64,000 bases of DNA from Streptomyces qinglanensis (GCF_900111245.1 NZ_FOGO01000018.1:1-64000), one strand, 5' to 3'; positions 50,867 through 59,671 are shown, numbered from the stretch's first letter. Made by a program: numbers and translations. Notes: generated by a model from the letters alone, not told the origin.

Positions 50867-51232
50867 TCAGTAGACGAGGGCCTGGACGTCCTCGGCCATG
50901 ATCTCGCTCACGAAGAGCTGTGCGCCCGCGATGCGGACGCCGTCGAGGACGTCCTTCTCCTCGATGTCCCGGCGGGCCGCGCACTGGGTGCACAGCGTGA
51001 TCCGGCCGCTCGCCTGGATCGCGGCCATGAGGTCGGGCAGCGGTGCCGCGTGCGGCAGCTCGAACTCCGCGGCGCGGCCCGGGAGGGCGAACCAGGCGGA
51101 TTCGCCGGTCAGCCAGAGGCTGACCTCGGTACCGCTCGCCGCCGCGACGGAGGCGACGGTGAACGCCTGCGAGCACCGCTCGGGCGCGTCAGCGCCCGCG
51201 GTGACCTTGATGACCAGCTTCCGGTGTGCCAT
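50867..51232 (-). CDS. DsrE/DsrF-like protein
   Basis: A 121-residue DsrE-fold protein with KLVIKVTAGADAPERC, LWLTGESAWFALPGR and TLCTQCAARRDI. The cysteines of the last block sit where sulfur-carrying cysteines are found in DsrE/TusD-type proteins, suggesting a persulfide or redox role. It is near the sulfurtransferase gene on the same strand, consistent with sulfur handling. Confidence 0.88.
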   Translation of the reverse strand: MAHRKLVIKVTAGADAPERCSQAFTVASVAAASGTEVSLWLTGESAWFALPGRAAEFELPHAAPLPDLMAAIQASGRITLCTQCAARRDIEEKDVLDGVRIAGAQLFVSEIMAEDVQALVY

Positions 51233-51301
51233 ACGGCCAGCATATGGGGGCTCGGACCGGTACCGGTGCGTGCCGGAACCGGTCCGAACCCCCTGGGAGG
51301 C

Positions 51302-51589
51302 TCAGACCGCGATGGTGACCTCGGCCAGGCCGCCGTCCTGGGCGACGACCGTGCGGTCCGCGGTGCCGCCGGGCACCAGCGCGCGGAGCGTCCAGGTGCC
51401 TTCCGCGGCGTAGAAGCGGAACTGGCCGGTGGCGGAGGTGGGGACCTCCGCGGTGAACTCGCCGGTGGCGTCCAGCAGCCGCACGTACCCGGTGACGGGC
51501 TCGCCGCCGCGGGTCACGCTGCCCTGGATCGTCGTCTCGCCCGGCTTGATGGTGGCGGCGTCGGGCCCGCCTGCCTGTGCTCCGCACAT
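51302..51589 (-). CDS. DUF1416 protein
   Basis: A 95-residue protein of the actinobacterial DUF1416 family, with the usual N-terminus MCGAQAGGPDA and a beta-sandwich region (SVTRGGEPVTGYVRLLDATG, GQFRFYAAEGTWTLRALV). It follows the sulfurtransferase gene by 30 bases, a pairing that is conserved in the family. The N-terminal Cys could accept sulfur, but no activity is known to me. Confidence 0.93.
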   Translation of the reverse strand: MCGAQAGGPDAATIKPGETTIQGSVTRGGEPVTGYVRLLDATGEFTAEVPTSATGQFRFYAAEGTWTLRALVPGGTADRTVVAQDGGLAEVTIAV

Positions 51590-51619
51590 GTGGGTGTTCC
51601 GTCCTTTCGAGGGGTCGGG

Positions 51620-52456
51620 TCAGTTGGAGCCGAGCTCGACGGGCACGCCGACGAGCGAGCCGTACTCGGTCCAGGAGCCGTCGTAGTTCTTGACGTTCTG
51701 CTGGCCCAGCAGCTCGTGCAGGACGAACCAGGTGTGCGCGGAGCGCTCACCGATGCGGCAGTAGGCGATGGTGTCCTTGCCCAGGTCGACGCCCTCGGCC
51801 TCGTAGAGCTCCTTGAGCTGCTCGTCGGACTTGAAGGTGCCGTCGTCGTTGGCCGACTTCGACCAGGGGATGTTGCGGGCGCTGGGCACGTGGCCGGGGC
51901 GCTGGGACTGCTCCTGCGGCAGGTGCGCGGGGGCGAGCAGCTTGCCGCTGAACTCGTCGGGGGAGCGCACGTCCACCAGGTTCTTGGTGCCGATCGCCTC
52001 GACGACCTCGTCGCGGAAGGCGCGGATGGCGGTGTCCTGCGGCTGGGCCGTGTAGTCGGTGGCCGGACGCTCGGGCACCTCGGCGACCAGGTCGCGGGAG
52101 TCCAGCTCCCACTTCTTGCGGCCGCCGTCGAGGAGCTTGACGTCCTGGTGGCCGTAGAGCTTGAAGTACCAGTAGGCGTAGGAGGCGAACCAGTTGTTGT
52201 TGCCGCCGTAGAGCACGACGGTGTCGTCGTTCGCGATGCCCTTGGCGGACAGGAGCTTCTCGAAGCCCTCCTGGTCCACGAAGTCGCGGCGCACCGGGTC
52301 CTGGAGGTCCTGCTTCCAGTCGATGCGGACCGCGTTCCTGATGTGGTTCTTGTCGTAGGCCGAGGTGTCCTCGTCGACCTCGACGAGCACCACCTTCGGG
52401 TCGTCGATGTGGGCCTCTACCCAGTCGGCGTCGACCAGAACGTCGCTGCGGCTCAT
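51620..52456 (-). CDS. sseA: Thiosulfate sulfurtransferase (rhodanese)
   Basis: A 278-residue two-domain rhodanese. The N-terminal domain is inactive, and the C-terminal domain has the active-site loop YCRIGERS (Cys at about residue 231), as in actinobacterial CysA/SseA sulfurtransferases. It transfers sulfane sulfur from thiosulfate or 3-mercaptopyruvate to thiol acceptors. GAGGAG precedes the ATG. A short leader peptide about 230 bases upstream probably governs the operon, which includes the DUF1416 gene. Confidence 0.94.
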   Translation of the reverse strand: MSRSDVLVDADWVEAHIDDPKVVLVEVDEDTSAYDKNHIRNAVRIDWKQDLQDPVRRDFVDQEGFEKLLSAKGIANDDTVVLYGGNNNWFASYAYWYFKLYGHQDVKLLDGGRKKWELDSRDLVAEVPERPATDYTAQPQDTAIRAFRDEVVEAIGTKNLVDVRSPDEFSGKLLAPAHLPQEQSQRPGHVPSARNIPWSKSANDDGTFKSDEQLKELYEAEGVDLGKDTIAYCRIGERSAHTWFVLHELLGQQNVKNYDGSWTEYGSLVGVPVELGSN

Positions 52457-52684
52457 GCTGTCTCTCCTCGTGAGGTGGGTGGATGCGGCGGAGGGTGCGG
52501 AGCAGGTGCGCGTACGCGGCGGCTCGCGGACACGGGTCGGGTGCACGGCGGAGTGCCGGTCGTGCGCGACGGTGCGCGGTGGGACGTACGCGGGACTGCG
52601 CTGCGGCACGTGTGCGGGTAGGCGGCGGGGCGCCGAGCGGGCAGGGCGCCTCGGTCCCGGCGGGACGTGCGGACGGTCAGCGGG

Positions 52685-52768
52685 TCAGCGGGAGCCGCGA
52701 CAGAGCATGGCGGCGATGCGGCACAGGTCCACTGCCCGGCGCTTCGTGAGGTCCGCCTGTCGCTTCAT
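52685..52768 (-). CDS. Sulfur-operon leader peptide
   Basis: A 27-residue peptide beginning MKRQADLTKRRAVDLCRIA and containing two cysteines (LCRIAAMLCR). It belongs to the putative leader peptides found before sulfur-metabolism genes in Streptomyces. Slow decoding of Cys codons could control the sulfurtransferase operon downstream. The rest of the gap to 52457 shows only GC-rich repeats. Confidence 0.82.
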   Translation of the reverse strand: MKRQADLTKRRAVDLCRIAAMLCRGSR

Positions 52769-52956
52769 GCGCTCGATCGTAAGGACGACGACGGGGCTGT
52801 GTCACCGTCGATCCGCATCGTGAGATGTTTTTGTCCGTATGACGGGATGAGGGGCCCGTCGACCGGGGCGGGGAGACGGCGCCGGGCGGGCGGGTGCGGG
52901 GAGCGGGCAGCCGATCGTCTCGGATGGCGGGACCGATGATCTCGCCTTCAACGACA

Positions 52957-53015
52957 GCCCGCTGTCGAGGCAGTCCGACGCCGGACGTCCGGCACGGACT
53001 GCCTCGACAGCGGGC
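52957..53015 (-). terminator. 59-base near-perfect inverted repeat
   Basis: A 28-base arm pairs with its mate with one bulge: outer GCCCGCTGTCGAGGCAGTCCG pairing with the reverse complement, and inner GCCGGAC/GTCCGGC. It lies 124 bases past the DUF2993 stop (minus strand) and is probably its terminator, although the size is unusual. Confidence 0.6.
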
Positions 53016-53138
53016 AGGCTGCGGCCCGCCCCGAAGCCGGGCCCGCGTCCCCAAGCCGGCCCCGCGCCCAGCGGCGGAGTCCCCGCCCGGACGCCCCGCC
53101 CGGGGCAGGAGCCGGGCTCGGGTTCGGGCTTCCGGGGG

Positions 53139-53855
53139 TCAGCCGGCCAGCCGGACGTCGGTGCCCGCCATGGAGACGTCCACGCCGCTCTTGGTCGCCT
53201 CGACCTTCTCCAGTCGGAGGCCGTCGGGGAGACGGTCGATCTTGCGGTCGAAGTCGATCTTCTTGCGGATCGCGTCCTCGACACCGGGCAGCTTGGAGCC
53301 GGGCACCTCGTCGGCGTGCAGCCGCACCGTGTCGCCGCCGGTCACGCTGACGGTGCTGTAGACGCTGCGCTCGATGCTGCGGCCCACCACCGGGAGGACG
53401 ATGCCTGCGGTGACCTTCACCTGGTCCTTGCCGGAGGTGTTCTTGCCTCCGTAGCTGACGCGTACCCCGTCGTCCGCCGCCTTGGACAGGTCCGCGTAGG
53501 ACAGGTGCACGGTGCCGGTGGCCCGGTCGGCGACCGCCGTGCCGAAGTTGTTCGACAGCTTCACGTCGAGGGCTTCCATGGTGATCTTGCTCAGCCGCAC
53601 CTGGCGGTTGTTCGCCGTGGCGGTGACGCCCTCGACGTCGACCTTCACTTTGTCCAGTTGCTTGCCGAAGACCTGGGTCAGGAAGGGGAAGCCCTCGATG
53701 GACACGGAGGGGTCGCCGGACGACGCGGAGCCGAGCCGGCCCTTCAGCTTCTCGGCCACCTTGTCCTCGGCGAGGTTCACCGCGACGCGGTCGGCCGCCA
53801 CGAAGAGCCCGGCGAGTATCACCAGGATCACTAGCCCTGTGCGGAGTGCGCGCAT
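53139..53855 (-). CDS. DUF2993 family exported protein (LmeA-like)
   Basis: A 238-residue protein with an N-terminal signal anchor (GLVILVILAGLFVAADRVAV) and an extracytoplasmic DUF2993 domain. Related mycobacterial LmeA aids elongation of lipoglycan chains; in Streptomyces the function is unproven. Typical segments are SVSIEGFPFLTQVFGKQLDK and the FNPGVxx-like strands around residues 70-120. It lies between the large membrane protein gene and the sulfur operon on the same strand. Confidence 0.9.
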   Translation of the reverse strand: MRALRTGLVILVILAGLFVAADRVAVNLAEDKVAEKLKGRLGSASSGDPSVSIEGFPFLTQVFGKQLDKVKVDVEGVTATANNRQVRLSKITMEALDVKLSNNFGTAVADRATGTVHLSYADLSKAADDGVRVSYGGKNTSGKDQVKVTAGIVLPVVGRSIERSVYSTVSVTGGDTVRLHADEVPGSKLPGVEDAIRKKIDFDRKIDRLPDGLRLEKVEATKSGVDVSMAGTDVRLAG

Positions 53856-53984
53856 GGTGTCCGTATCCCCCCATGAGTCGGCGTGCTGGTTGCGAGCGTA
53901 ACCCGCTTCGGGTCGCTGTTGGTGGGGAGACGACTGGGACGTGGGGGGACAGTGAGGCTCCCGTTGCAGCCAGGCCGCCTGTCG

Positions 53985-55793
53985 TCAGAGCAGAGTGCGG
54001 CCCAGCAGGTGGACGGCGGGTGCGGCCAGGGTCAGGGGGAGGGCGACGCCCGCGGTCATATGGACGAACCGGGACGGCCAGTCGTAGCTGGCCACCCGCA
54101 GCCCCAGCACCGCGCACACTCCCGCGCCCACGCCGATGAGCGCGGCCGGGACCGGATCCACACCGGTCAGCCGGCCTGCCGCGGCCCCGGCGGCCGCCGC
54201 GGCCGCCAGCGCGAGCGGCACCGACAGCGGCCCGGGCAGCGGTACGGCCCGGGCCAGCGCCGCCACCCCGACCGCGGCGGCTCCCACCGTCACCGCGTCG
54301 GCCTCGGCCGGGAGCAGCCCGGCGGCCAGCACCGTCAGCCCGATGGCGGCGAAGCCCGCGGTGAGCGCGTAGAGGCGCTCGTCGGGGCTGGAGTTGTTGC
54401 GCAACTGCAGCACCAGGGACAGGACGCACCACACGCCCGCCGCACCGAGCAGCACCGTCGGCGCCTCTCCGCCGTCGGTCAGCAGCAGCCCGGCGTCGGC
54501 CGTCAACCCGGCCACGAACGCCAGCGCGATGCCCTGTCGGGCGGGCCACATCCCGTTCAGCCGGTACCAACCGGCCGCGGTCAGCGCCTGGAGCAGCACG
54601 AGCGCACCCGCGAGCGCACCGTGCCCCAGCGGCGCGGTGGCCGCCAGCAGCGCCGCGAGGACCGCGGTGACGGCGGCGGGCCTGATCCCCGGCGCGATGA
54701 TCGGGGAGCCGGTCCGCTGCCGTGCGCTGCCGGTGCCCGCTGTGGCGGCCGTGACGGCAGGGTCCGTCGGGTCTGTCGGGTCCGCCGGGGCCTGTCGGGC
54801 CGGGGGCGGCTGCGGGGCGGTCCGGGTGCCGTGGGGTCGTGGTCCGGCCTGCGGTGCCGGCTGGGCTCCGGGCTGCGGGCCGGGCAGTGGTCCCGGCTGG
54901 GCTCCGGGCTGCGGGCCTGACTGCGGTCCGGGCTGGGACTGGTGCTGTGGCATCGGCTGGTGCTCTGTGTGGCTTTCCGGTGGCAGGGGCTGCCCGGCCC
55001 CTCCGGGCCGGAGCGGGCCCGAGGAGGCGGGCAGGGGCTGGTGGGCCGACGGGGTCCCGTGCGGGAGCGACCCGGTGTGCCCGGGTGCTCCCGTCGAGGG
55101 ATCTCCGGTCCGGGCGGAGGCCGCCGCGCCGCCGGGCTGCGGCCCGTCGATCCGGGTCACTTCGTAGGTCACGTCGTAGGAGACGTCGTACGCCGGTCCG
55201 TTCGCCGGTCCGTTCGCCGGTCCGTACGGCGGTCCGTAGGGCGGCTCGTACGCCGGTCCGTTCGGCGGCTCGTGCGGCGGCTCGTGCGGCTGTCCGGGCG
55301 TCTGCCCGTACGGACCGGGCGTCTGCCCGTACGGAGCCGGGTGCGTCGCCCCGTACGGGGAGCGCTCGCCGTGGTCGGGCAGCCGGTCCGCCGCAGGGCC
55401 GTACGGATACGGGCCCGCGGCGCCCTGGCCGCCCCGGCCGTCTCCGTCCCGGTCGTACTGCTGGCCGTACTGCTGGCCGTACCCGTAGGCGTACCCGGCC
55501 TGCCGGTCGTAGGGGCTCTGCTGTCCGTACGGGGCCCGGGGAGACGCCTCCTGGGCGTACGCGTCCGGACCGTAGGGCCCCGAGGCGTACGGATCCGTCC
55601 CGTACGGGTCCTGGGCGTAGGGTCCGGGCCCGCCGTACTCGGGCTCGCCGTACCCGGGCCCGGCGGCGTCCGGCGGGGCGGCGCCCGGCTGGGGCGTGTG
55701 CGGGGGCAGCGGGTGGGACGGGTCGGGCGGCACGGGCCGACCGTATCCGTCGTACGTACCGCCGTAGGGCTCTTCGGGGCGGCCGTCGCTCAT
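53985..55793 (-). CDS. Membrane protein with tyrosine/glycine/proline-rich N-terminus
   Basis: A 602-residue protein. The first 330 residues are low complexity, rich in Pro, Gly, Tyr and Gln (YGPDAYAQE, YGYGQQYGQQYD, PPYGPPYGPANGPANGP). The last 270 contain about seven to eight hydrophobic helices. Such N-termini in actinobacteria are often disordered cytoplasmic tails. No enzyme motif is visible. The start overlaps the stop of the MoaD-like gene (ATGA), suggesting coupled translation. The function is unknown. Confidence 0.75.
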   Translation of the reverse strand: MSDGRPEEPYGGTYDGYGRPVPPDPSHPLPPHTPQPGAAPPDAAGPGYGEPEYGGPGPYAQDPYGTDPYASGPYGPDAYAQEASPRAPYGQQSPYDRQAGYAYGYGQQYGQQYDRDGDGRGGQGAAGPYPYGPAADRLPDHGERSPYGATHPAPYGQTPGPYGQTPGQPHEPPHEPPNGPAYEPPYGPPYGPANGPANGPAYDVSYDVTYEVTRIDGPQPGGAAASARTGDPSTGAPGHTGSLPHGTPSAHQPLPASSGPLRPGGAGQPLPPESHTEHQPMPQHQSQPGPQSGPQPGAQPGPLPGPQPGAQPAPQAGPRPHGTRTAPQPPPARQAPADPTDPTDPAVTAATAGTGSARQRTGSPIIAPGIRPAAVTAVLAALLAATAPLGHGALAGALVLLQALTAAGWYRLNGMWPARQGIALAFVAGLTADAGLLLTDGGEAPTVLLGAAGVWCVLSLVLQLRNNSSPDERLYALTAGFAAIGLTVLAAGLLPAEADAVTVGAAAVGVAALARAVPLPGPLSVPLALAAAAAAGAAAGRLTGVDPVPAALIGVGAGVCAVLGLRVASYDWPSRFVHMTAGVALPLTLAAPAVHLLGRTLL

Positions 55794-56056
55794 CGGGCGC
55801 CTCCCGCGAACGGGGGGAGGACCTCGACGGTGCCGCCTTCGCTGAGCTGGACGGCGTCATGGGTGCGGGTGCCGACCGGGTCGCCGTCGACCAGGAAGGA
55901 GCAGCGCAGCAGCACGCGGGCGAACTCGGGCCGTTCGGCGTGCGTCTCGCGGGCGCGCCGGAGCGCGTCCGCGAGGGTGCCGGCCTCGTACGGTTCCTCG
56001 GCGGTGCCTGCCGCGGCCTTCGCCGCCGCCCAGTAGCGGATCGTGCCGCTGGCCAT
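55790..56056 (-). CDS. MoaD/ThiS-like sulfur carrier protein
   Basis: An 88-residue ubiquitin-like protein with ATIRYWAAAKAAAG-type beginning and VEVLPPFAGGAR at the end. The C-terminal tail after PPFAGG is the MoaD/ThiS pattern, but two residues (AR) follow the Gly-Gly, so it may need trimming or serve another role. It lies next to no molybdopterin gene here. Sequence suggests a sulfur carrier for a cofactor. Confidence 0.85.
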   Translation of the reverse strand: MASGTIRYWAAAKAAAGTAEEPYEAGTLADALRRARETHAERPEFARVLLRCSFLVDGDPVGTRTHDAVQLSEGGTVEVLPPFAGGAR

Positions 56057-56070
56057 GGTTGGGGTCCCTC

Positions 56071-57216
56071 TCAGCCGTCCGTGCCCTCGGTGGCGTCCGG
56101 TGCCGGTCCCGGGGCGTGTCCCGGCGTGCTTCCGGCGGCCCGCGGGGCGTGTGGGTCGCGGGTCCCATGATGCGGCCTCGCGGCGGGTGCGCGTAGCCGG
56201 GTGGCCGCCCAGGTGCCGATCCGGTCCAACAGCGCGGCGTCCGCGGCGTTCTCGGCGTGTCCGAAACCGGGCCGCAGCCACAGCTCGCAGGCTTCCGGGT
56301 CGGCCGCCTCGGCGAGCGAGAGCGGATGGTCGACGGGGAAGTACGGGTCCTGGTCGCCGTGCACGACCAGCAGCGGGACCGGGGCGATCCGCGGGACGGC
56401 GGCGACGGGCGGCAGCGGTACGGGGTCCCAGTCCCGGTGGTGGACGCGGGTGCGGAGCCCGTAGCGGGAGACGAGCCGGCCGAGCGGGTGCTGGATCGCC
56501 CAGTGCAGCCGCCGCATCGGTGCCGTGCCCCGGTAGTACCAGCGGGCGGGCGCGCTGACGGCCACCACGGCGTCCGCATGGGCGGGAGCGGGAGCGGGAG
56601 CGTGGGCGTCCGTGTGGACGGGGGCGTCCGCATGAGCGGGAGCGGGAGTGGCTGCCGCCGCGTCGGCGGCATCCCGCGGGCTTGCCGGGGCGGCCGTGCG
56701 CCCGTCTGTGCGCCCCCTGTGCATCACAGAATCGAAAGTTGACTCTGCGTGACCCCGGCCGTACTCCGCGCGGCACAGGGCCGCGTGGCGCAGGACGACC
56801 GAACCGCCCATCGAGAAGCCGACGGTCGCCACCGTGCGGTGCCCCTGTGCGCGCGCCCACGCCACCGCGGCGGCCAGGTCCAGCACTTCCCTGTCCCCCA
56901 CGGTCGAGCGCCCGCCCGACCGGCCGTGCCCCCGGAAGGAGAAGGTCACCACGGCCGCGTGCGCGGTGAACGCGGTCGCCGCGCGGCGCACCGCCGGCCG
57001 GTCCAGAGAGCCGGTGAAGCCGTGCGCCAGCACGATCGCGCCCGGGTCCCCGGCGGTTGCGGAGCCGGTGTCCGGGCCCGCGTACGGCTCGTACCGGGCC
57101 TCGATCCGGACCCCGTCGGCGGTCCGCAGGTCCTTCCGTACCGCCGTCGTGTCAGTACGCTGCGTAACACCCTGGCGGGGGGCGCGAGCGATGTCACATG
57201 CCGCTCCGACTCTCAT
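56071..57216 (-). CDS. Alpha/beta hydrolase
   Basis: A 381-residue enzyme of the alpha/beta hydrolase fold. The oxyanion and nucleophile parts are IVLAHGFTG and ATVGFSMGGSVVLRH (Ser in GFSMGG), and the acid/base region is VPLLVVHGDQDPYFPVDH and GFGHAE. An alanine/proline/aspartate-rich insertion (about residues 180-220) lies between the nucleophile and the lid. Substrate unknown. The ATG chosen has no clear binding site. It is divergent from glnR. Confidence 0.85.
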   Translation of the reverse strand: MRVGAACDIARAPRQGVTQRTDTTAVRKDLRTADGVRIEARYEPYAGPDTGSATAGDPGAIVLAHGFTGSLDRPAVRRAATAFTAHAAVVTFSFRGHGRSGGRSTVGDREVLDLAAAVAWARAQGHRTVATVGFSMGGSVVLRHAALCRAEYGRGHAESTFDSVMHRGRTDGRTAAPASPRDAADAAAATPAPAHADAPVHTDAHAPAPAPAHADAVVAVSAPARWYYRGTAPMRRLHWAIQHPLGRLVSRYGLRTRVHHRDWDPVPLPPVAAVPRIAPVPLLVVHGDQDPYFPVDHPLSLAEAADPEACELWLRPGFGHAENAADAALLDRIGTWAATRLRAPAARPHHGTRDPHAPRAAGSTPGHAPGPAPDATEGTDG

Positions 57217-57414
57217 GCGGGTATTCTGCTGGCAAGCAGGATCCGGGCAGCGTCGCCCCCGGGTCCTTTTGTGCTTTCTGGGGGTCGTGGCCGGTGGGAC
57301 AGGCCCGCGGCCCGGCCCTCGGGCAGTGCCGTACGAAGCAGTGCCGCCATATTCCCCCGGGCACCGGCCCGGGTGGCGCCCCCGGCGCAGGGCGCCAGGA
57401 GGGAACTCGACGTC

Positions 57415-57522
57415 ATGGGCAAGCGAACCGTGCAGAACCGAGACCGGAACCGAGGCCGTTCGAAAGCGCACCGACCACGTCCGACGTGGGCCCTCTCGCC
57501 GAGGGAGGGTGTCACCGCATGA
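57415..57522 (+). CDS. 35-residue basic upstream ORF coupled to glnR
   Basis: The ATG follows AGGAGGG by about 10 bases, a strong binding site. The frame encodes a 35-residue Arg/Lys-rich peptide (MGKRTVQNRDRNRGRSK...) and its TGA overlaps the glnR ATG (ATGA). A ribosome finishing it would be placed on the glnR start. It is too short to be in most annotations. Confidence 0.5.
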   Translation: MGKRTVQNRDRNRGRSKAHRPRPTWALSPREGVTA

Positions 57523-58301
57523 GTTCACTGCTGCTCCTCACCAACGCACTCCAGCCCTCTTCGGAGGTGCTTCCCGCGCTGGGGCTCCTCCTGCACAACG
57601 TGCGCGTCGCCCCCGCCGAGGGGCCCGCGCTGGTGGACGCGCCGTCTGCCGACGTGATCCTCGTCGACGGCCGGCGCGACCTGCCGCAGGTGCGCTCCCT
57701 GTGCCAGCTCCTGCGCTCCACCGGACCCGGCTGCCCGCTGATGCTGATCGTGACGGAGGGCGGGCTCGCCGCCGTCACGGCGGAGTGGGGCGTGGACGAC
57801 GTACTGCTGGAGACCGCGGGACCCGCCGAGGTGGAGGCCCGGCTGCGGTTGGCGACCGGCCGCCGTCAGCTCACCGCGGACGACAGCCCGATGGAGATCC
57901 GCAACGGGGACCTGTCGGTCGACGAGGCGACCTACAGCGCGAAGCTGAAGGGCCGGGTCCTGGACCTGACCTTCAAGGAGTTCGAGCTGCTGAAGTTCCT
58001 CGCCCAGCACCCGGGCCGGGTGTTCACCCGCGCTCAGCTCCTCCAGGAGGTGTGGGGCTACGACTACTTCGGCGGCACCCGCACCGTCGACGTCCATGTC
58101 CGGCGGCTGCGCGCCAAGCTGGGGCCGGAGCACGAAGCCCTGATCGGGACGGTCCGCAACGTCGGGTACCGCTTCGTCTCGCCGGAGAAGGCCGAGGGGC
58201 CGCCCGCCGCTGAGCCCGCCTCCGGCGCCGGGTCCGTCGCGGACGCGGCGGAGCGCGTGACCCGCGAGGCGGCGTCCTCGTCCCGGCGCAGCGGCGACTG
58301 A
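57519..58301 (+). CDS. glnR: Global nitrogen regulator GlnR
   Basis: A 260-residue OmpR-family regulator recognisable as GlnR. The N-terminal receiver keeps Asp50 (VILVDGRRD) but lacks the rest of the normal phospho-site, as in known GlnR. The DNA-binding domain (about residues 125-225) contains LDLTFKEFELLKFLAQHPGR and RVFTRAQLLQEVWGYDYFGG, TRTVDVHVRRLRAKLG. It controls glnA, amtB and other nitrogen genes. GGAGGG is 9 bases before the ATG, and an upstream ORF overlaps the start. A 3' acidic tail follows the domain. Confidence 0.96.
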   Translation: MSSLLLLTNALQPSSEVLPALGLLLHNVRVAPAEGPALVDAPSADVILVDGRRDLPQVRSLCQLLRSTGPGCPLMLIVTEGGLAAVTAEWGVDDVLLETAGPAEVEARLRLATGRRQLTADDSPMEIRNGDLSVDEATYSAKLKGRVLDLTFKEFELLKFLAQHPGRVFTRAQLLQEVWGYDYFGGTRTVDVHVRRLRAKLGPEHEALIGTVRNVGYRFVSPEKAEGPPAAEPASGAGSVADAAERVTREAASSSRRSGD

Positions 58302-58416
58302 CCGCCGGAGGGAGCGGGACCGCCGGAGGGAGCGGGACCGCCCTGGGGACCGAGGCCGCTGCAGGGACCGAGGCCGCTGCAGGGACCGAGGCCGCTGCAG
58401 GGACCGAGGCCGCCGG
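58300..58416 (+). repeat. 18-bp tandem repeats after glnR
   Basis: Two copies of GACCGCCGGAGGGAGCGG begin inside the glnR stop codon, followed after a short diverged part by three and a half copies of GGACCGAGGCCGCTGCAG (from 58347). The remainder of the gap to 58621 shows no gene. Confidence 0.88.
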
Positions 58417-58621
58417 AGGGACGGGTAGGGCCGAAGGAAGGGACGGGTGCGGCCGGGGGGACCGATACGGCCGACGGGGCCGGTACGGAGCTCTCCGGCC
58501 GGCCCCGGGAGCCCGCTCCCGGCCCCGGCCACCGCAGTGCCGGGAGCCGTCCGCCGCGGCCCGGCGCGAAGGGCGGCGACGGGCGCGGAGCGGGGCGACT
58601 CATCCCGCGTAGACTCTCGGC

Positions 58622-59671
58622 GTGGCCAAGGTGACGCGGGACGACGTGGCGAGGGTGGCGGGCACCTCGACAGCCGTTGTCAGCTATGTGATCAACAACG
58701 GTCCCCGGCCGGTCGCCCCGGCGACCCGGGAGCGGGTGCTCGCCGCCATCAAGGAGCTGGGGTACCGGCCCGACCGCGTGGCCCAGGCCATGGCGTCCCG
58801 GCGGACGGACCTCATAGGGCTGGTCGTCCCGGACGCCCGCCAGCCGTTCTTCGCGGAGATGTCGCACGCCGTCGAACGCGCGGCGGCCGAGCGCGGAAAG
58901 ATGGTCCTGGTCGGCAACTCGGACTATCTGGACGAGCGCGAGGTGCACTATCTGCGTGCCTTCCTCGGCATGCGGGTCTCCGGCCTCATCCTCATCAGCT
59001 CCGGTCCCAGCGAGCACGCGGCCGCGGAGATCGACGCGTGGGACTCGCGCGTGGTGCTGCTGCACCGGCGGCCCGAGGCCATCGACGACGTCGCCGTCGT
59101 CCTCGACGACGTGGGCGGCGCCCAGTTGGCCGTCCGGCACCTGCTGGAGCACGGCCACGACGCGGTGGCCTGCCTCGGCGGCGTCGAGGAGACCCCGGTG
59201 CTCGGCGACCCGGTCACCGACCACGTCGTGGGGTGGGAGCGGGCCATGCGGGAGGCGGGCAAGTCCACCGCGGGGCAGCTCTTCCAGTCCCCGTACAACC
59301 GGTACGACACCTATCAGCGCTCCCTGGAGCTGCTGAGCAGACCCGACCGGCCGACCGCGCTGTTCTGCGCCACCGACGACCAGGCCATCGGGGTGCTGCG
59401 GGCCGCACGCGAGCTGGGCATCGACGTGCCCGGCGAGCTGGCCGTGGCGGGGTTCGACGACGTCAAGGAGGCGGCGCTGACCGATCCGCCGCTGACCACC
59501 GTCGGCTCGGACCGCGAGGCGATGGCGAAGGCCGCCGTCGACCTGGTGCTGGACGACTCGCTGCGGATTCCCGGGACGCGCAACGGCGGCGTCCCCGGCA
59601 GCAAGGGCCGCGTCCGGCAGTTCCCCTCCGGACTGGTGATCCGCCGCTCCTGCGGCTGCGATCCGGCCTGA
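58622..59671 (+). CDS. LacI-family transcriptional regulator
   Basis: A 349-residue regulator with an N-terminal HTH (MAKVTRDDVARVAGTSTAVV, SYVINNGPRPVAPATRERVL) and a periplasmic-binding-protein-like effector domain. A C-terminal RRSCGCDPA with two cysteines ends the protein. It starts at a GTG. The effector is probably a sugar; no sugar genes lie beside it, so its targets may be elsewhere or be the HtrA gene downstream. Confidence 0.93.
   Translation: MAKVTRDDVARVAGTSTAVVSYVINNGPRPVAPATRERVLAAIKELGYRPDRVAQAMASRRTDLIGLVVPDARQPFFAEMSHAVERAAAERGKMVLVGNSDYLDEREVHYLRAFLGMRVSGLILISSGPSEHAAAEIDAWDSRVVLLHRRPEAIDDVAVVLDDVGGAQLAVRHLLEHGHDAVACLGGVEETPVLGDPVTDHVVGWERAMREAGKSTAGQLFQSPYNRYDTYQRSLELLSRPDRPTALFCATDDQAIGVLRAARELGIDVPGELAVAGFDDVKEAALTDPPLTTVGSDREAMAKAAVDLVLDDSLRIPGTRNGGVPGSKGRVRQFPSGLVIRRSCGCDPA

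Noticed and set aside
52948..55860. 970-codon minus-strand frame
   Set aside because: It is out of frame with DUF2993 and the membrane protein, both of which have recognisable features; Arg/Gly/Pro-rich shadow.
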